Shown: positions 18,613-27,238 of the stretch, piece after piece | Position numbering within the stretch: the first letter of the stretch is position 1 | Layout of the letters: each line of letters starts with the position of its first letter | Source: an uncultured Bacteroidota bacterium | GTDB lineage: Bacteria; Bacteroidota; Bacteroidia; Chitinophagales; Chitinophagaceae | Direction: 5' to 3' | Length of the DNA stretch: 64,000 bases | Assembly: GCA_903824665.1 (NCBI GenBank) | Contig: CAIJXT010000010.1 | Location: 62,001-126,000 of the forward strand | Program-made: the position numbers and the translations under genes | The notes under the pieces: model-generated | What the model was told of the DNA's origin: nothing | The model's input: only the letters and a program-made list of their open reading frames with translations | Databases searched by the model: none

Positions 18613-19278
18613 ATGCGACAAAAAACGGTGACAACCTACTACAATATACACACCCATAAGCCAACAGGTGCCCCTGATGTCACCGAACTGGTGAATGTAT
18701 ATCAGCACTTTGCTGCTGCTATGCAGTACCCTGCCTGCTCTGTGGGTATACACCCCTGGTACTTGCATGACCGCGAATCACAATTGAACGAACTGAACAA
18801 AATTGCACTACAACCCAATGTACTTGCTATTGGGGAATGTGGTCTGGACAAAGTGACGAAGACCAGCTGGGAGTTGCAACTTACTATATTTCGTGCTCAG
18901 ATAGACCTGGCAATTACACTGCACAAACCACTGATTACACATTGCGTACGGGCATATCATGAAGTAACACTAGAACTGAAAGCAAAGCATGTTGCTGTGC
19001 CGGCTATCTTTCACGGATTCAATAAGAGTGAGGCTGTTGCGCAGCAACTGCTGGGCAATGGCTGGTACTTGTCTTTCGGGGCTGCATTAATAGATGGTCA
19101 TGAGCAGGTTGCACGAGTACTGGCTGCTGTTCCTGACGACCGCTTTTTTCTGGAGACGGATGATGCGGACATCAGCATCAACGAAATTTATGCTGCCGCC
19201 GCAAGAATAAGGAATTGTACCGCAGATGCTATTATTTTGCAGCAACAACACAATTTCAAAACTGTATTCAACAGATGA
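18613..19278 (+). CDS. TatD-family metal-dependent hydrolase
   Basis: A 221-aa amidohydrolase-fold protein with the TatD ligand set: HTH (H13, H15), the glutamate of IGECGLDK, a histidine in ITHCVRA, a histidine in FHGFNKS and an aspartate in FLETDD. TatD proteins are Mg-dependent nucleases or phosphodiesterases; this short form, typical of Bacteroidota, has no assigned substrate. The stop overlaps the start of the TcdA-like gene (ATGA), so the two are translationally coupled. The start could also be GTG 18628, which gives MTTYYNIHTH, closer to usual family starts. Confidence 0.85.
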   Translation: MRQKTVTTYYNIHTHKPTGAPDVTELVNVYQHFAAAMQYPACSVGIHPWYLHDRESQLNELNKIALQPNVLAIGECGLDKVTKTSWELQLTIFRAQIDLAITLHKPLITHCVRAYHEVTLELKAKHVAVPAIFHGFNKSEAVAQQLLGNGWYLSFGAALIDGHEQVARVLAAVPDDRFFLETDDADISINEIYAAAARIRNCTADAIILQQQHNFKTVFNR

Positions 19279-20006
19279 TGACTGATACCGCATGGCTGTC
19301 GCGCACCGAACTGCTGATAGGAAGGGAAAAGCTGGAAAAACTGATGAACGCACATGTGCTTATAGTTGGCATGGGCGGTGTAGGTTCGTTTGCGGCTGAA
19401 TTTGTATGCCGGTCGGGCGTGGGTGAAATGACAATAATAGATGGCGATGTGGTAGACCCCAGCAACCGCAACCGACAACTACCTGCACTGGCTACCACCC
19501 ATGGCATGAGCAAGGCTGAACTGATGGGAGAGCGGCTCCTGCAGATCAACCCAGAACTGAAACTGCATGTGATCAGGGAATTTGTGATGCCGGGCAGAGT
19601 GGAAGATATGCTGAGCAGCAACCCGGACTATGTGGTAGATGCGATAGATAGCATCACACCAAAGCTTACCTTCATCAGGGCCGCATATGCCAAGGGACTA
19701 CCACTGGTATGCTCTATGGGCGCAGGCGCTAAGCTGGACCCTACACGCCTACAGGTAACAGATATATCCAAAACGTACAACTGCCCGTTTGCCCAACAGA
19801 TACGCAAACAACTGAAAAATGACGGTATATACAAAGGCATAAAGGTGGTTTTCTCGCCAGAGCAACCTATAAAAGAATCGCTGATGCTTACTGATGGCAG
19901 TAACTTCAAAAAGTCGGCATATGGCACTATTTCGTACCTGCCTGCTACGTTTGGTGCTGCGCTTTCGTCGGTAGTGATACGCGAGCTGATGGGAGAGAAA
20001 GTGTAA
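19275..20006 (+). CDS. tcdA: ThiF/MoeB-family tRNA threonylcarbamoyladenosine dehydratase
   Basis: A 243-aa E1-like enzyme with the ATP-binding loop GMGGVGS, the following acidic residue in IIDGDVVDPSNRNRQ, and a C-terminal segment (SYLPATFGAALSSVVIREL) typical of TcdA/CsdL. TcdA cyclises t6A to ct6A at tRNA position 37 using ATP. The start is ATG 19275, which overlaps the TatD-like stop; ATG 19278 is equally possible. An upstream in-frame extension lies inside the TatD-like gene and is not expected to be used. Assignment is by motif and length; other ThiF-like activities remain possible. Confidence 0.85.
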   Translation: MMTDTAWLSRTELLIGREKLEKLMNAHVLIVGMGGVGSFAAEFVCRSGVGEMTIIDGDVVDPSNRNRQLPALATTHGMSKAELMGERLLQINPELKLHVIREFVMPGRVEDMLSSNPDYVVDAIDSITPKLTFIRAAYAKGLPLVCSMGAGAKLDPTRLQVTDISKTYNCPFAQQIRKQLKNDGIYKGIKVVFSPEQPIKESLMLTDGSNFKKSAYGTISYLPATFGAALSSVVIRELMGEKV

Positions 20007-20140
20007 TTTGGATTGTGACAATTTTACCTCACGTTATTACTACTTAAATACTAGCTACTAATAGAGGTTCAATAATTCGTGCTGATCACTACCTATTTTT
20101 TGACATTGTTTCGTAAATTTACTTTTCAAAACAGGCAGTT

Positions 20141-20380
20141 ATGACAACGGCTATAATGAGACAAAAGATGTATGAATACATCAAATTTGCCGATGCCAAA
20201 AAGATAAAAGCGATGTATACAATTATTGCAGACGACGGCAATAATTTAACCCCATGGCAGGAAGATAGCAAACTACTTGAAAAGGTGGTGCGTACTGATG
20301 CAGATATGGAAAGTGGCAAAGATGAGGGCATAGTCTGGGGAAAAGCTAAGAAACAGTTGCTGTCACGGGGTAAAAAGTAA
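20141..20380 (+). CDS. Antitoxin-like small protein
   Basis: A 79-aa charged helical protein with the C-terminal pattern seen in addiction-module antitoxins of Bacteroidota (LLEKVVRTDADMESGKDEG, then a short linker and VWGKAKKQLL), which resembles the toxin-wrapping tail of ParD/RelB-like partners. It lies 4 bp upstream of a ParE/RelE-like frame, the usual antitoxin-first order. An alternative start is ATG 20156. The toxin partner is interrupted, so this may be a solitary antitoxin. Confidence 0.65.
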   Translation: MTTAIMRQKMYEYIKFADAKKIKAMYTIIADDGNNLTPWQEDSKLLEKVVRTDADMESGKDEGIVWGKAKKQLLSRGKK

Positions 20381-20384
20381 ACCA

Positions 20385-20678
20385 ATGCCATACGAGGTCA
20401 TACTTTCTGCACCTGCGATGAAAGAACTTGAATCAGCAGTTGATTGGTAAAATGAATGTGAAGCCGGCTTGGGGCGTCGTTATATCATCGCTGTAGACAA
20501 CCGTTTGGCAGCACTCTCGGAAAATCCAGAAATATTCTCAATAAAATCGTCGGGATACAACGAAGTAGTTGTGGAAAAATTTCCCTATTTAATAGTATAT
20601 AAAATCATGAAAAAACACAAGAAAATACGAGTGTTGCATGCCTTTCATACCAGCCGTAACCCGAACTTAAAAAAGTAA
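20385..20678 (+). pseudogene. ParE/RelE-type toxin gene with one in-frame stop
   Basis: Translation from ATG 20385 gives MPYEVILSAPAMKELESAVDW, then TAA (20448-20450), and continues in the same frame with NECEAGLGRRYIIAV to a stop at 20676. Family members normally have W-Y-N at this place, so a single base change of TAT or TAC to TAA explains the interruption. The rest is intact, including the C-terminal VLHAFHTSRNP block typical of ParE/RelE toxins; full length would be 97 residues. A start at TTG 20469 would lack the first strand and helix. A sequencing error cannot be excluded. Confidence 0.8.
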
Positions 20679-20689
20679 AGTTGCATCGA

Positions 20690-22411
20690 TCACCTCACCT
20701 TCTTACCCCCCATATACGTCCCATTTACTTTCGCACCTAAAAGCTCTTTTTCCGGAGCATTCATCAGGTCTTTGTCCAGTATTACAAAGTCAGCTCTCTT
20801 CCCTGCTTCAATACTGCCTACTTCTTTGTCGAGAAAGCAGCCACGAGCGGCCCAGATGGTGATGCCGCGCAATGCCTGCTCACGGGTAAGCGCATTCTCT
20901 TTCTGAAAGCCGCCATCGGGAAAACCTTTTGCGTCCATACGCGCTACTGCGGCATAAAAGGTCTTGATGGGTGAGATATCCTCTACCGGAAAATCGGTAC
21001 CCAGCGGCAACCACCCATTCTGTTCCAGCAATTGTTTGTAGGCATAGGCGGACTTTATGCGCTCCGGCCCTACCCTATCTCCGGCCCAGTACATGTCGCT
21101 GGTGGCATGGGTGGGCTGTACAGAGGGTATGATGGACGATGCCCCAAACAAATGAAAATCGTCTGGGCTTACTACCTGTGCATGCTCTATGCGCCAGCGG
21201 CGGTCGTTGTTGCTGCCCAGATATTTGCTGTATACATTCAATGCCATACGGTTGCCGCTATCGCCAATGGCGTGTGTGCACAATTGAAAGTCGGAACCAA
21301 CGAGTTGTTGCGCCAACGAGTCGTAATGAGCAGGGCTGCTGAGCAGAAAGCCACCCCAGCCCGGCTTGTCGGTGTAGTGATGCAGCAGGCAAGCCCCACG
21401 GCTGCCCAGAGCACCATCGGCATATGCTTTCACTCCCTTTACAAACAGCTTTTCCGTTTTGTATGGCCCATTTCCTACGTAACGTCTGGTAACTTCCGGG
21501 TCGCCGGCAGCTAATGCAGCAGCCCTTGCAGCCATATATTGTTTGTATGTTACGGTATCATCACTGAGCAACACATAGAGCTGCATCTGCAGCTTACCCT
21601 CGCGCTGTAATGTATCGATGATGGCAATGTCGCGGTACGGCAGCCCGCAATCGGCAATTGTAGTCAGCCCTACCCCAAAACAATTTTCCTGAGCCTTACT
21701 CAGCCATTGGGCATACTGCTCGCGTGTGGCTGGCGGCACCACAGCTGTCACCAGGTCTACAGCATTGTCTATCAGCAGGCCGGTTGGCACATCGCCGGCA
21801 ACTTCTATTTTGCCACCAGTTAGTGTAGTAGCGGCCCCTACACCTGCCAGTTGCAGCGCTTTGTTGTTTGCTATTGCAGCATGGCCGTCTACGCGCTGCA
21901 GCAGCACAGGTCTTTTAGGAAACAGCTCATTCAGCTGCTTGTTGGTAGGGTACGCTTTGTCTGGAAACTTATTCTGATCCCAGCCTCTGCCTCGTATCCA
22001 TGTGTCGCCCGGATGTGCCTTGTCAAACGCCCGCACCCTGGATATAGCTTCAGCCCAGTCTTTGCAACCATACAAGTCTACTTCAAACAGCGAACGACCG
22101 TAACCCACAAAGTGTGCATGTGCATCTATAAAACCGGGATACACTGCCTTACCCTGCGCATCTACCATTTCGGCAGCCTCGTACTTTGCTTTGATATCGT
22201 CGGTTTTACCCACGGCTAGTATCCTGCCACCCTGTACTGCAAATGCCTGTGCAGTGCTGAACGAGCCATCGACGGTGTATACAACGCCATTGTATACTAT
22301 CAGGTCGGCGGGCTCTTTGTGGCCACAGGACACCAATATCACAGACGAAATCGCCAAAGCGATACACCAACCTATAAAACCCTTACTGACAGCAGAAAAC
22401 GGCAAAAACAT
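20690..22411 (-). CDS. Amidohydrolase family lipoprotein, YtcJ-like
   Basis: The start ATG at 22411 gives a lipoprotein signal (lipobox LVSC, Cys29); upstream in-frame codons run into a hairpin and were not used. The 573-aa protein has the YtcJ-type amidohydrolase pattern: HAH in GFIDAHAHFVGYG, a lysine in FVKGVKAYADG that may be carboxylated, CTHAIGD, RIEHAQ and GTDFPVE. These enzymes hydrolyse amide or ester bonds of unknown natural substrates with one or two metals. It would be anchored to a membrane facing the periplasm or surface. It is divergent from the cyclophilin gene and appears to be a single-gene unit. Confidence 0.87.
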   Translation of the reverse strand: MFLPFSAVSKGFIGWCIALAISSVILVSCGHKEPADLIVYNGVVYTVDGSFSTAQAFAVQGGRILAVGKTDDIKAKYEAAEMVDAQGKAVYPGFIDAHAHFVGYGRSLFEVDLYGCKDWAEAISRVRAFDKAHPGDTWIRGRGWDQNKFPDKAYPTNKQLNELFPKRPVLLQRVDGHAAIANNKALQLAGVGAATTLTGGKIEVAGDVPTGLLIDNAVDLVTAVVPPATREQYAQWLSKAQENCFGVGLTTIADCGLPYRDIAIIDTLQREGKLQMQLYVLLSDDTVTYKQYMAARAAALAAGDPEVTRRYVGNGPYKTEKLFVKGVKAYADGALGSRGACLLHHYTDKPGWGGFLLSSPAHYDSLAQQLVGSDFQLCTHAIGDSGNRMALNVYSKYLGSNNDRRWRIEHAQVVSPDDFHLFGASSIIPSVQPTHATSDMYWAGDRVGPERIKSAYAYKQLLEQNGWLPLGTDFPVEDISPIKTFYAAVARMDAKGFPDGGFQKENALTREQALRGITIWAARGCFLDKEVGSIEAGKRADFVILDKDLMNAPEKELLGAKVNGTYMGGKKVR

Positions 22412-22439
22412 AATCAAAGAATAAAGGGGTACAAAATGA

Positions 22440-22470
22440 CCGGCTCTACAACGAACAATAGTAGAGCCGG
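22440..22470. repeat. Perfect 10-bp inverted repeat between divergent genes
   Basis: CCGGCTCTAC (22440-22449) pairs perfectly with GTAGAGCCGG (22461-22470) around an 11-nt loop. It lies 28 bp upstream of the amidohydrolase start and between two divergent genes, where a terminator is not expected. It could be a leader hairpin or operator. Confidence 0.5.
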
Positions 22471-22651
22471 CTGAAGCCAATCAAAAATAACATATTATCA
22501 ATGAAATATACCGCTGCTGCTATTTTGACCAGCACTTTTCAAAACCGCGACCCTTCCGATTTTTAGCCAACGGACTTGCAAAAGAAAAAAGTCAAAATAT
22601 ACCACATGGGCATTTTTTTGTACTTTGCTGTTACCGAAAACAAAATGTAAC

Positions 22652-23437
22652 ATGAACAACCTGAAGAAATTTTGCCTGCTTACCTTGACCACGCTGAGCC
22701 TAACACAGGCAAATGCGCAAACCGAAGCCATGTATTACACCAGTATGGGTAACTTCAAAGTTCGCCTTACCGATGCGCTTACACCACGAACTGTAGATAG
22801 CTTCATAGCCCGGGTTTCAGAAAAATTCTACGACGGACTGATCTTTCACCGGGTTATCGACAACTTCATGATTCAAGGAGGCGACCCGTTGGGCACCGGT
22901 TCCGGTGGTCCGGGTTATATGATCCCCGACGAATTTCATAGCACGCTAAAAAATGTGCCGGGAGCACTTGCAATGGCCAATGCCGGCCCTAATACCAACG
23001 GATGCCAGTTTTACATCAACCTCGTAACAAATAGCCACCTCGACAATCACTATACGGTTTTCGGTATGGTGATCAACAACTTCACGGTGGTACAGGATAT
23101 TGGCAATGTGCCCACAAACTCGGCCAACGACAGACCGCTGACTGATGTGGTTATAGATAGTATCAGAATTACAAACGCAGTAGGCGTTCGCGATTTAAGC
23201 AGCTATTCCACCACACCAGTGGTTTACCCGAACCCTTCAAACGGAGTGATAGTCATTGGCCTACCAGATGACTATGTTACCAGCGTACAGGTTAGCAACA
23301 TGTTGGGACAGGTGGTGCGCACCCTTGCAGGCAAGGGCAAAACTAATGTGAACCTAAGCGATATGCCGGCAGGCACCTACATGGTGCGTATGGCAAATGG
23401 CCAAGGCACTTGGGAATGTAAACTGACAATGCAATAA
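22652..23437 (+). CDS. Secreted cyclophilin-type peptidyl-prolyl isomerase with T9SS sorting domain
   Basis: A 261-aa protein: signal peptide (to about residue 22, ending ANAQ), a cyclophilin domain (about 25-180) with FHRVIDNFMIQGGDP, MANAGPNTNGCQFYI and HYTVFGMV, and a C-terminal T9SS sorting domain starting VVYPNPSNG. The catalytic Arg of FHRV and the QFYI core are kept (FFI in classic forms). Start ATG 22652 is preferred over an upstream in-frame codon because it gives the signal peptide. A cyclophilin sent outside the cell by T9SS suggests a role in folding surface proteins; that is inference. Confidence 0.88.
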   Translation: MNNLKKFCLLTLTTLSLTQANAQTEAMYYTSMGNFKVRLTDALTPRTVDSFIARVSEKFYDGLIFHRVIDNFMIQGGDPLGTGSGGPGYMIPDEFHSTLKNVPGALAMANAGPNTNGCQFYINLVTNSHLDNHYTVFGMVINNFTVVQDIGNVPTNSANDRPLTDVVIDSIRITNAVGVRDLSSYSTTPVVYPNPSNGVIVIGLPDDYVTSVQVSNMLGQVVRTLAGKGKTNVNLSDMPAGTYMVRMANGQGTWECKLTMQ

Positions 23438-23477
23438 GCACCAAACGCCTGTTGCTGGTACCACTGTTAGCTGATGG

Positions 23478-24533
23478 CTATTGATATTGTATGTACATGG
23501 GCCTGGGGTACAACTTCAGCACATCTTCTGGTTTCATAATGGTTTTCCAGGGTGGTGTTTTGATGTCGTTTTTGTAAAATAGCTTGAATCCGGTAAACTG
23601 TACCGGCTCGCTGCTTACGGCCAGTTTGTATGAGTTTACCTTCTTGGCTGGGAAGCCCCATCCATCCATGTCCATAACAATCTGCACTTCAGGATGCAGT
23701 TTGATCTGCTTGTAATTGGTTACCATTCCCTTCGTAAACCTGTGAATAACCAGCATTTTGGGAGGCAGATTATGTTTGGCAACGAGGTCTGCAAGGTATT
23801 GAGTAGCATAGTTGATATCAGCGGCATCAAAAGTGCCAATGATACTGCCCGGTACACGACCTGTCTTCATTGAAAATTCTGGATCTACTGCAAGGTGTAC
23901 GTTGGGCAGTGCAAGATATTGCTCCAGTTGGGGTATCTCTTGCTGCAGCGTACTCCAACCCACCTGTATATCGAGAAAAACCAATGCATCGATTTTTTTA
24001 GCCAGTTCCAGCGTCTTGTCAATCTGGGTGAAGGGCATACGCATTCTGTAAGTATTACTCTTGCCAGGTGCACCCTGTGCCGAGGCAACAATATAGTGCA
24101 GGGCAGGGATGGTCTTCACCATTGTATCAGCAGCCTGCCAGCTTTTCACCTCTCCCATCAGTTTCTTCAGCATCTCGTCGGGCGGCAACTCGCCCAAAAT
24201 ACCCATGCGTGTACTGTAGTAGTTACCGTAGTAGGCGATGATTCTGTGAAAGGGCAAAATAGCCCCCGGTAACGGATAATCTGTTTTTACAGGCCATTTG
24301 GCTGATGCGGAATCATGGCACATCCTGAGTGTCAGCGCATTGTACAGTGCGGTATCCAGTACTGGTGGCGGTGCTGGTGGCACGGGTTCCGGTGCTTTCG
24401 CCACCGAATCTTTTGATGCGGCTGTGCGGGGCGTAATGGTTTTCTTCTTTGCTGCCTCAGAGTTATTGCATGCCGCAAAGATCAGGCTGCACATCATCAA
24501 TAAAGTTGTTCCTGCCCTTGGTCGGGTGTACAT
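23478..24533 (-). CDS. Conserved lipoprotein of unknown function
   Basis: A 351-aa lipoprotein (lipobox FAAC, Cys22) with a low-complexity Pro/Ala/Lys linker (about 24-62) and then a well-conserved domain. Striking segments are IAYYGNYYSTRMGILGE, LVFLDIQVGWSTLQ, VHLAVDPEFSMK, AADINYATQYL, MLVIHRFTKGM, VMDMDGWG and the very C-terminal YPRPMYIQYQ. I recall a family of uncharacterised proteins in Actinobacteria and Bacteroidota with nearly these segments. Alternating strands and helices with charged strand ends suggest a TIM-barrel hydrolase-like fold, but no catalytic assignment is possible. It converges with the cyclophilin gene; the small frame and htrA lie upstream. Confidence 0.82.
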   Translation of the reverse strand: MYTRPRAGTTLLMMCSLIFAACNNSEAAKKKTITPRTAASKDSVAKAPEPVPPAPPPVLDTALYNALTLRMCHDSASAKWPVKTDYPLPGAILPFHRIIAYYGNYYSTRMGILGELPPDEMLKKLMGEVKSWQAADTMVKTIPALHYIVASAQGAPGKSNTYRMRMPFTQIDKTLELAKKIDALVFLDIQVGWSTLQQEIPQLEQYLALPNVHLAVDPEFSMKTGRVPGSIIGTFDAADINYATQYLADLVAKHNLPPKMLVIHRFTKGMVTNYKQIKLHPEVQIVMDMDGWGFPAKKVNSYKLAVSSEPVQFTGFKLFYKNDIKTPPWKTIMKPEDVLKLYPRPMYIQYQ

Positions 24534-24558
24534 AATATACCGTTAGTTTTACAATCAC

Positions 24559-24687
24559 TTAAAGGTATAAGTAATACATCAGCAGGCACAATAGAATGCC
24601 TACTGCTGTTGTATTTTTATCCACACGATATGCAGGGATTGCGGTTACGAAGTACTGCCCGGCAATGTTGGCAATATCTGCCTGCAA
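24559..24687 (-). CDS. Possible 42-aa membrane peptide directly after the HtrA-like stop
   Basis: A short frame begins with TTG immediately after the TAG stop of the HtrA-like gene, in the same frame, and ends at TAA 24559-24561. The deduced peptide has a soluble N-terminal half (ADIANIAGQYFVTAIPAYRV) and a hydrophobic C-terminal segment of about 16 residues (AVGILLCLLMYYLYL). Codon choice resembles neighbouring genes. It could be a small membrane protein, a stop-codon read-through extension of the protease, or chance. No ATG is available. Confidence 0.3.
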   Translation of the reverse strand: MQADIANIAGQYFVTAIPAYRVDKNTTAVGILLCLLMYYLYL

Positions 24688-26172
24688 CTACTCGCTTCCC
24701 CCGGCGGCATTGTTCAACCCGTAATAGTACATACCCTGCTTACCCGGATAAAAACCAGCTATTTGCAGACTACCGTTAGCGGCGAGCGCCTGATGCAGAT
24801 CGGCAACTGTACCTACAGGTGCATTATTGACTGCTGTGATCACAAATCCTTTCAACATTTGGGTCTGACGGGCAAAGTTTCCGGTACCGGGATCAGTAAC
24901 TACTATTCCTCTTTCTATGCCATACTTGCCCTTTTCGTCGGTCGTTACCTGCCTGAATGTTGCCCCCATTAGTTTTGCGGGAGTATTTGTTTTCATGATA
25001 TCGGTAGTGCCATTAAGGTTTGTAAGCTGCACATTGGCATTTACTACTTTGCCGCTTCTGCTTACCATCACACTAATGTTGTCGCCGGGACGAAAGCGTG
25101 CAATCTGTCCCTGCATGTCAGAAGCGTTGTTTACCGGCATGCCATTGATATGGGTTATAAAATCGCCCCTTTTCAGGCCAGCCTTTGCAGCACCACTATT
25201 GGGTTCTATATCAGTAATATATACACCCTCAGCTTTGTCAAGTCCTACCTGTGTAAGCTGCTCGGGCGTGGCACTGCGGCTATCCAGATACTTCACGCCC
25301 ATGTATGCACGTTGTACTGTACCGTAACGCATCAGGTCATTCACTACTTTGCGTACTATGTTGGCTGGTATTGCGTACGAATATCCTGCATAAGACCCTG
25401 TAGGCGATGCGATGGCTGAGTTTACACCCACCAGCTGGCCGGTTGTATTTACCAGAGCACCTCCGCTATTACCGGGATTCACAGCGGCGTCAGTCTGTAT
25501 AAACGACTCGATAGCCGATGAACCAGACCTTTGTTTATTTACGCCTATCGATCTGCCTTTGGCACTAACGATGCCTGCAGTAACAGTGGCATCCAGATTC
25601 AGCGGGAACCCAACAGCAAGCACCCACTGGCCCAGTTTCACCTCGTCCGAATTGCCAAACTCTATGAATGGCATGTCTTTATCACCGTCTACCTTTAGTA
25701 CCGCTATATCTGTTGCGGGGTCTGTACCAACTACCTTTGCATGGGCTGTGTAGCGGTCATTGAACGTTACTGTCACTTCATTGGCTTCTGCCACTACGTG
25801 GTTATTGGTTACAATATACCCATCTGGCGAGATCACTACACCCGATCCGGATCCGGTCTGCGAAGGAATATAGTATTGTCGCTGGCCGAACAACTGACTG
25901 AATACATCACCCATGCTATTGTCGGTGATCACCCGGGCGGGTGTTGCGGTCTTGATATGCACTACTGCCTTCACCGACGACTCAGCAGCCAGCTCAAAAC
26001 TGGCGGGAGGCGCAGCAGTGGCACCAGTATAGCTGACATAGTTTACCGGCATTGGTTTGGTGTTTTCTGATAATAGAAAGCCGTCGTGATGCAACATGCG
26101 CGAGGCTACAAAAAGTGTGATCACTGATGTGAATGCGGCGGTGAGTATCACCGGAAATAATCTGAATTTCAT
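24688..26172 (-). CDS. HtrA/Deg-family periplasmic serine protease with two PDZ domains
   Basis: A 494-aa S1C protease with an N-terminal membrane or signal segment (about 6-24), a trypsin-like domain with the full triad H125 (TNNHVV), D155 (ATDIAVLK) and S236 (NPGNSGGAL), then a PDZ domain (about 290-390, GVYITDIEPNSGAAKAGL) and a more divergent second PDZ (about 400-485). DegP/DegQ-type proteases degrade or hold misfolded periplasmic proteins. It appears monocistronic, with its own '-7' box about 38 bp upstream. The only oddity is the short open frame right after the stop. Confidence 0.92.
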   Translation of the reverse strand: MKFRLFPVILTAAFTSVITLFVASRMLHHDGFLLSENTKPMPVNYVSYTGATAAPPASFELAAESSVKAVVHIKTATPARVITDNSMGDVFSQLFGQRQYYIPSQTGSGSGVVISPDGYIVTNNHVVAEANEVTVTFNDRYTAHAKVVGTDPATDIAVLKVDGDKDMPFIEFGNSDEVKLGQWVLAVGFPLNLDATVTAGIVSAKGRSIGVNKQRSGSSAIESFIQTDAAVNPGNSGGALVNTTGQLVGVNSAIASPTGSYAGYSYAIPANIVRKVVNDLMRYGTVQRAYMGVKYLDSRSATPEQLTQVGLDKAEGVYITDIEPNSGAAKAGLKRGDFITHINGMPVNNASDMQGQIARFRPGDNISVMVSRSGKVVNANVQLTNLNGTTDIMKTNTPAKLMGATFRQVTTDEKGKYGIERGIVVTDPGTGNFARQTQMLKGFVITAVNNAPVGTVADLHQALAANGSLQIAGFYPGKQGMYYYGLNNAAGGSE

Positions 26173-26209
26173 AGCTCTGTATTTAAGTTTGAATCCGAAA
26201 TTATGCTAT

Positions 26210-26217
26210 CAAAAATA
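26210..26217 (-). promoter_or_regulatory. '-7' box of the HtrA-like gene
   Basis: On the minus strand TATTTTTG fits TAnnTTTG and lies 37 bp before the start codon. A '-33' element is not clear. Confidence 0.4.
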
Positions 26218-26367
26218 TTGCCTTACGTTATTATAAAATTGTTAAAACCACAGATCTTCAGGTTGCTTTAACAGTGCTTTGCGGCGAATGTTAAATGTAT
26301 GTACCTGCTTTTCACAATTGTTGATAAATAGCCATGCGGTGCCTGCCATTTCTACATGCATGACCGT

Positions 26368-26375
26368 TATATTTG
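26368..26375 (+). promoter_or_regulatory. '-7' box of the PhzF-like gene
   Basis: TATATTTG matches TAnnTTTG, 22 bp before ATG 26398. Confidence 0.45.
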
Positions 26376-26397
26376 CAACCATTAATCAGACCAACCC

Positions 26398-27213
26398 ATG
26401 CAGATCAGAATGTTCCAGGTAGATGCGTTTACAGATCGTTTATTCGGTGGCAACCCCGCAGCGGTATGTCTGTTGGAAGACTGGCTGCCAGAAACTGTAA
26501 TGCAGGCAATAGCGGCAGAAAACAATCTCGCTGAGACCTCTTTCATATTGGCTACCGAAGTGGGTTATGAGATCAGGTGGTTTACACCTACTGTCGAAGT
26601 AGATCTGTGTGGTCATGCTACGCTTGCAGCCGCCCATGTGGTATTCAAATACCTCGACTTCAGGGAAGACGAAGTGAGTTTTCATTCGAGAGTGAGTGGA
26701 AAACTCAATGTAAAGAAAGATGGAGCCATGCTGACGCTCGATTTTCCGGCCGACAGCTTTGAAAAGATCGCAACACCGGCACTACTTTCTAAGGCATTGG
26801 GTATTGAACCAATGGAGACCTGGAAAGGCAAAACCGACTTTATGGCAGTGCTACCCTCAGAATCTGATATTATTAATCTGAAACCTGACTTCAAATTGCT
26901 GGGCGAGTTGAAAGCGCGCGGCATAATAGTTACAGCAGAAGGTACAGATACCGACTTTGTTTCTCGCTTTTTCGCACCACAAAGTGGTATCAACGAAGAT
27001 CCGGTAACAGGATCGGCACATACTACCCTTACACCATACTGGTCGCGCGAGCTAAGTAAGGACCGGCTGACCGCTGTACAATTGTCTGAAAGGAAGGGAT
27101 ACCTGTGGTGCACGAACATGGGCGCCAGAGTAGCGATCAGCGGCCATGCCATCACCTACCTGCAAGGGCAAATAGAAGTACCGGCAATGGCTAAATCGCG
27201 GGTCAGGATATAA
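26398..27213 (+). CDS. PhzF-family isomerase/epimerase-like protein
   Basis: A 271-aa protein with the duplicated PhzF/diaminopimelate-epimerase-like fold. The N-terminal QVDAFTDRLFGGNPAAV, the catalytic-type glutamate E46 in NNLAETSFI, VDLCGHATLAAAHV and the second-half EDPVTGSAHTTLTPYW are all family hallmarks. PhzF itself isomerises a phenazine precursor, but the family is broad and no phenazine genes are near, so the substrate is unknown. It stands alone with its own '-7' box, divergent from the HtrA-like gene and convergent with the desaturase. Confidence 0.88.
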   Translation: MQIRMFQVDAFTDRLFGGNPAAVCLLEDWLPETVMQAIAAENNLAETSFILATEVGYEIRWFTPTVEVDLCGHATLAAAHVVFKYLDFREDEVSFHSRVSGKLNVKKDGAMLTLDFPADSFEKIATPALLSKALGIEPMETWKGKTDFMAVLPSESDIINLKPDFKLLGELKARGIIVTAEGTDTDFVSRFFAPQSGINEDPVTGSAHTTLTPYWSRELSKDRLTAVQLSERKGYLWCTNMGARVAISGHAITYLQGQIEVPAMAKSRVRI

Positions 27214-27238
27214 AACGCCTGGAAACAATTTTTCATGA

